Source: CAZADA01 sp964526675 (GTDB lineage: Bacteria; Pseudomonadota; Alphaproteobacteria; Caulobacterales; Maricaulaceae). From it: a stretch of 64,000 nucleotides of DNA. The stretch is from contig CAZGLY010000001.1 in the NCBI GenBank assembly GCA_964526675.1, forward strand, positions 1 through 64,000, in the 5' to 3' direction. Positions 60,381 through 64,000 of the stretch are shown in pieces. A model generated the notes under the pieces. The model made no database searches, was not told the DNA's origin, and was given only the letters and a program-made list of their open reading frames with translations. A program made the translations under genes and the position numbers. The first letter of the stretch is position 1. The number at the start of each line of letters is the position of its first letter.

Positions 60381-60860
60381 TCACGCGGCCTGCGCCGGCG
60401 CAATCTGCTCCAGCGCGTCCGTCATCGCGGCGGCGTAGTCGCGACGCGCCGCGTCGATGCGTTGGCGCAACCCGACCGCGCCCAGCGCTACGGCGGCCGG
60501 CGACGCGCCGGCGCGATGGGGACGGGCCCGCACCGCGACATCCGGAGCCGGGTCATAACGCTCCAAGTACGCGGCGACCGCGTCGGAGTCAGGCGCGTCA
60601 TGGGCCACTTTGGGGCCGCCATGACGGTCCAGCGGGTCGAGAATGTGGACCGAAACGACCAAACCGCCGCGCGCGCGCGCGACCACGGCCAAACGGCAAC
60701 CGCTCGCCGCCCCGGCGAGGGCTTCCGCCCGCGCCACCAGACGACCCTGAAAGCGTAGCGGCGCTTTGCCCGACCGGCGCACCAGCACCGTCCCATCGGC
60801 CTGGACCGCCACGGCCGGCTCGATCGTCACCGCGTGGTCGGGGGCCGGGGGCCTGCTCAT
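60381..60860 (-). CDS. PYP-linked protein C, same family
   Basis: This 159-residue protein has the family pattern LVRRSGKAPLRFQGRLVARA, then AVAAYLERYDPAPDV and a C-terminal LRQRIDAARRDYAAAMTDAL. The fold is probably the same as proteins A and B, with a beta half and a helical end. Its ATG overlaps the receptor stop (ATGA), so it is made together with the receptor. Confidence 0.7.
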   Translation of the reverse strand: MSRPPAPDHAVTIEPAVAVQADGTVLVRRSGKAPLRFQGRLVARAEALAGAASGCRLAVVARARGGLVVSVHILDPLDRHGGPKVAHDAPDSDAVAAYLERYDPAPDVAVRARPHRAGASPAAVALGAVGLRQRIDAARRDYAAAMTDALEQIAPAQAA

Positions 60861-62371
60861 GCGGCGATGTCCTGATCATCGACGTCCGCGCCAGACGTCC
60901 GAACCGCCTCCAGAACCTCCGGCGAGGCCGGGGAATCAAACCGAACGCGAACGCCCTCGCCGTCGGCCCAGCAAACCACGCTCGTCAGGCGGGCTCGTCC
61001 GTCCCAGGAATGGAGCTCCAGCCGAACGCCCGGTTCAGCGTCGTGAAGGGCGGCGCCGATCAAGCGGGCGCCCACCGTGCTGAGATCCTCCAAACGCGCC
61101 GGCCGGCTCTCATCGCCCTCCGCCAGCCGGCAGGCGAAGGGACCGCCTTGCCGCGAGATCGCGCCGAGCGCTGACGTCCGCGCGGACTCCACCGCGCTGT
61201 CCAACAGCGACTTCATGATGTCGGCGTCACTCTCGATGGTCATGGAGTTCATATACACGTCGTCAGACAGTCCGGCGGCGACATCCGCGTCGGCTTTTGT
61301 CGATTCCATCGCGCTGTGCACTTCCAGGGCGCCTTGCACCGCGTCGTTGATGCTGCTCAGGATCGAATCGATATTGTCTTTTTGCGCTTCAATCGTCTCA
61401 AGAACCCCGTCGGACACCGCACCCATGTCGGCGATGTTCTGCTTGGATTTCTCCACCTTCTTGACGACAGCCTCAACACAGGTCTGGACATTATCAATGT
61501 GCTTGCGGATCTGTGTGGTCGCGTCCTGAGTCTGGGCCGCCAGCTTCTGCACTTCCGACGCGACAACGGCAAAGCCGCGCCCGGCGTCCCCCGCCCGCGA
61601 GGCTTCGATGCCGGCGTTGAGGGCGAGCAGATGCGTTTTGGTCGTGATCTCGTTGATGATGGTGACGACCTCGCCAATCCGGCCGGTGGCCTTTTGCAGG
61701 GACGTCACCACATCGCCCGCGGCGCCGACGGTCTCAGCCGTCTGGCCCGCAATACTCTTGGACTCGCGGGCCCGCTCCGCGATTGAGTCGCTGACATTGG
61801 CGAAGGTGTCGGTCGCGTTCGACATCGCCTGCGTCTTGGAGTGCAGGTCGCCAATCGAGCCGTACATGTCGTTGATGCGCTTAGTGACGTTTTGGATCGC
61901 CTCGATCAACCGCATGCTGAGCTGCGCCTGGCCGATGGACGAGGTTGCGGATTTCTCCGCCTCTTCCGCGATCCCAATGCACAGGCGATCAAAGCCAGAG
62001 GCGACGCGGCTCGCCGCCTCTCCTTCGAACGCATGGGCCGCCCGCAAAGCGCGCACGAGCGCCGCAACGGCCTGCGGCGGCCCTTCATGGGTCGACACGG
62101 GCTCAGGGCTGGTCTCAATGTCCGCCTCGGGCAGATCTTCCTCGACCAGCGCCATCGCTTCGGAAGCGACATCGGTCGCATCGGCTTTGCCCACGCGTCC
62201 GAGCGCCAACGCGAGCCCGATGGCGCCCGTCGCCAGCAACGCCGCCAGCGCCTCCAGCGGCAAAGGCCGCGCATTCCAGTGCATCGCGACAATCACAGCC
62301 AGCGGGAGCAGCGCCGCCGCGAGGCACATCTCGATGTGGGTCACCGGCAGGCGACGCAGGGCCGCGATCAT
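60857..62371 (-). CDS. Methyl-accepting receptor with short periplasmic loop and PilZ-like C-terminus
   Basis: The 504-residue receptor has two membrane helices (MCLAAALLPLAVIVAMHW; LEALAALLATGAIGLALALG) separated by only about seven residues, so it has no periplasmic sensor. A helical segment and the signalling hairpin follow, with the tip INEITTKTHLLALNAGIEAS RAGDAGRGFAVVASE in the usual order. The last 110 residues resemble a PilZ domain (LEDLSTVGARL, D-x-S-x-x-G), a c-di-GMP fold, although the RxxxR part is unclear. AGGAG supports the ATG. It is upstream of protein C, toward pyp. Confidence 0.8.
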   Translation of the reverse strand: MIAALRRLPVTHIEMCLAAALLPLAVIVAMHWNARPLPLEALAALLATGAIGLALALGRVGKADATDVASEAMALVEEDLPEADIETSPEPVSTHEGPPQAVAALVRALRAAHAFEGEAASRVASGFDRLCIGIAEEAEKSATSSIGQAQLSMRLIEAIQNVTKRINDMYGSIGDLHSKTQAMSNATDTFANVSDSIAERARESKSIAGQTAETVGAAGDVVTSLQKATGRIGEVVTIINEITTKTHLLALNAGIEASRAGDAGRGFAVVASEVQKLAAQTQDATTQIRKHIDNVQTCVEAVVKKVEKSKQNIADMGAVSDGVLETIEAQKDNIDSILSSINDAVQGALEVHSAMESTKADADVAAGLSDDVYMNSMTIESDADIMKSLLDSAVESARTSALGAISRQGGPFACRLAEGDESRPARLEDLSTVGARLIGAALHDAEPGVRLELHSWDGRARLTSVVCWADGEGVRVRFDSPASPEVLEAVRTSGADVDDQDIAA

Positions 62372-62592
62372 GCCGCATCTCCTGGACAAAGCGCGGACGC
62401 GACAGCGTCGCCATCCGCAAGGTTGTCAACATGGGATAGGCGTTTTGCGTAAAACCTCAGTTACGCTGACGCACGAAGTGGGAATTCCTTAGGGGGCACA
62501 CGTGGCCGCCGGCGGGACGTCACACGCGTGACCCGCAGCGCGAAAAACGAAACGGCAAAAAACAACAGGATGGCTGGGGCCGGCCGCGACGC

Positions 62593-62958
62593 TCAGGCGG
62601 CCATGACGCGGTTCACCTCATCCACCAGCTCACGCAAGTGGAAAGGCTTGGACAGCACTTTGGAGTCGCTCGGCGCGCTTTCCTGCGCGCTCACCGCAAC
62701 CGCGGCGAACCCGGTGATGAACATAATCTTCAGGTCGGGATGAATCTCGGCGGCCCGGCGCGCGAGTTCGATGCCGTCCAGACCCGGCATAACGATGTCG
62801 GTAAGCAGCAAATCAAAGTCGACGTCGAGATCCTGCAGCGCCTCAAGACCCGCTTCCCCATCCGCGCACGCCGTGACCGCATGACCGGCCCGTTCCAGCG
62901 CTTTGGTGAGGAAGCCGCGCATAGACGGATCGTCCTCCGCCAGCAGAATGTTCGCCAT
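62593..62958 (-). CDS. cpdR: CpdR-like response regulator
   Basis: This 121-residue receiver matches CpdR: MANILLAEDDPSMRGFLTKA, Asp54 in LLLTDIVMPGLDGIELA, IMFITGFAAVAV and VLSKPFHLRELVDEV. CpdR recruits ClpXP to substrates in the alphaproteobacterial cell cycle when unphosphorylated. AAAGGT precedes the ATG. It is divergent from the amidohydrolase gene in the arrangement usual in alphaproteobacteria. Confidence 0.93.
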   Translation of the reverse strand: MANILLAEDDPSMRGFLTKALERAGHAVTACADGEAGLEALQDLDVDFDLLLTDIVMPGLDGIELARRAAEIHPDLKIMFITGFAAVAVSAQESAPSDSKVLSKPFHLRELVDEVNRVMAA

Positions 62959-63076
62959 CACATTGACCTTTCGCCTGCGCCCAGACGCGAGCAGTACGCC
63001 ACCTTGGTGAACGACCCTTAAACGCCGGCGCGGACCATGGTTGACCCCGTCGCGCCGGATGTGAAGAGTGACCGCG

Positions 63077-63964
63077 ATGCAAAGTGTGATCAAGGCGCAA
63101 GCGAGGTTTTCACGCTTCCAAAGGTCGGATCCACTGGATCCCCCGGTGGAAATCTCGCGTCCGGCGGTGCAAACCTCCCCGTGGGTGTTCGCGTCGCCAC
63201 ACTCGGGTCGGGCCTACCCGCCGGAGTTCCTCAAGGTCGCGGCCTTAGCCGCGCCGCGCCTGCGCGCTTCTGAAGACGCCTATGTCGATGATCTCTTCGC
63301 CGCCGCGCCGAGCCTGGGAGCGCCGCTCCTGCGCGCGGTGTTTCCGCGCGCGTATGTGGACGTGAACCGCCACCCCTGGGAGCTGGATCCGGACATGTTT
63401 GTCGGCCGGCTGTCGCAATGCATCCAGCCGCGCTCGCCGCGTGCGGCGGCCGGCTTGGGCGCGGTCCCGCGCATTGTCGGGGACGGGTTGGAACTCTACG
63501 ACGCCCCGTTGCCCGCCGCGGAGGCGGAGCGGCGGCTCAGACGGTGTCACCATCCCTACCATGACGCGCTGAGCGGGCTGTTGTCGGAAACTCGGGTTCA
63601 GTTTCGCACCCACATTCTTGTGGATTGCCATTCCATGCCGTCGGCGGGCCATGGCCGCGTCGACGTGGTGCTCGGCGATCGTTTCGGCTCGTCGTGCGCG
63701 GGCGATGTGACGGATCTCTTGGAGGCGGCGCTGCGCGCGGAAGGCCTTCGGGTCACGCGCAACACGCCCTACGCCGGCGGCTACTCGACCGAGCGCTATG
63801 GGCGCAACGCCGCGCGCGGCCACGCCATCCAGATCGAACTCAATCGCGGTTTGTATTTGGACGAGACCGCCGTGCGGCGACGGGCGGACTTTCCCGCGCT
63901 GCGCAGCGCGATGACGCGCGTCATGGCCCACGTGCTCGAGGCGGAGCTGACGCTCGCCGCCTAA
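63077..63964 (+). CDS. N-formylglutamate amidohydrolase family protein
   Basis: A 295-residue member of the N-formylglutamate amidohydrolase family, with VFASPHSGRAYPPEFL at the start, YVDVNRHPWELDPDMF in the middle and HILVDCHSMPSAGHG, then GGYSTERYGRNAARGHAIQI. It hydrolyses N-formyl-L-glutamate or a related amide. Zinc-binding His and Asp residues are visible. The ATG at 63077 follows GAAGAG. It is divergent from cpdR. No other hut genes are nearby. Confidence 0.9.
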   Translation: MQSVIKAQARFSRFQRSDPLDPPVEISRPAVQTSPWVFASPHSGRAYPPEFLKVAALAAPRLRASEDAYVDDLFAAAPSLGAPLLRAVFPRAYVDVNRHPWELDPDMFVGRLSQCIQPRSPRAAAGLGAVPRIVGDGLELYDAPLPAAEAERRLRRCHHPYHDALSGLLSETRVQFRTHILVDCHSMPSAGHGRVDVVLGDRFGSSCAGDVTDLLEAALRAEGLRVTRNTPYAGGYSTERYGRNAARGHAIQIELNRGLYLDETAVRRRADFPALRSAMTRVMAHVLEAELTLAA

Positions 63965-64000
63965 CGTCCCGCACCACCAAATCAGCACGCGCCGGATGAA

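Noticed and set aside
1..64000. tRNA, rRNA, CRISPR array, IS element or prophage
   Set aside because: No cloverleaf, rRNA core, regular direct repeats with spacers, transposase or phage structural gene was seen; a covariance-model search could still find a missed small RNA.

Overview
The window is about two-thirds G+C by eye, densely coded, and reads as chromosome of an alphaproteobacterium. Supporting markers are a LexA site of the alphaproteobacterial type (GAAC-N7-GAAC) before an imuA-imuB-dnaE2 cassette, a CpdR-like regulator divergent from an N-formylglutamate amidohydrolase, and a photoactive yellow protein (PYP) that resembles, from memory, the Rhodobacter type. The genus cannot be fixed. 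I saw no rRNA, tRNA, CRISPR array, insertion sequence or prophage.

Region 1 (1-32 kb) is mostly housekeeping and stress genes. It holds a CaiB-family CoA-transferase/racemase, the SOS mutasome, a secreted protein and an esterase, an aminotransferase with two sulfotransferases in one overlapping operon, serine dehydratase, two tiny genes, and two large polytopic membrane proteins. Succinate dehydrogenase follows; its sdhCDA and sdhB parts are separated by a desaturase and a secreted protein. Then come a GT51-like protein, an EEP-family nuclease or phosphatase, a GNAT, and a Psp envelope-stress operon. That operon has a 46-residue membrane protein, pspA, two pspB paralogues, pspC, a good sigma-54 promoter and a divergent pspF.

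Region 2 (32-40 kb) is a chemotaxis operon on the minus strand: cheD, a STAS protein, cheY, cheA, cheW, a transmembrane receptor and a second receiver protein. No cheR or cheB lies beside it. A small helical protein of unknown role diverges from cheD.

Region 3 (40-62.4 kb) is the most interesting part. PYP needs p-coumaric acid made by tyrosine ammonia-lyase (TAL) and activated by p-coumarate:CoA ligase (pCL). Here TAL (40.8-42.5 kb), pCL (56.7-58.0 kb) and pyp (59.3-59.7 kb) bracket a complete gas-vesicle cluster transcribed away from TAL: gvpA, an HhH protein, gvpN, a coiled-coil gene, gvpO, gvpJ, gvpH, GvpF/L, gvpG, a Cdc48-like ATPase, a GvpF/L-J-domain fusion, GvpF/L, another GvpA-family gene, GvpF/L and gvpK. 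A 1,108-residue membrane coiled-coil protein follows. The pyp operon also encodes three related proteins of unknown family, another small protein, and a receptor that has almost no periplasmic loop and ends in a PilZ-like segment. TAL is followed by a membrane-anchored PAS protein. The layout suggests blue-light sensing linked to buoyancy and perhaps to taxis. A link between pyp and gas-vesicle genes is, as I recall, known from Rhodobacter; the three-protein family, the PilZ receptor, the J-domain fusion and the repeat-bearing coiled-coil protein are the parts most worth following.

Region 4 (62.5-64 kb) holds the cpdR-like gene and the divergent N-formylglutamate amidohydrolase.
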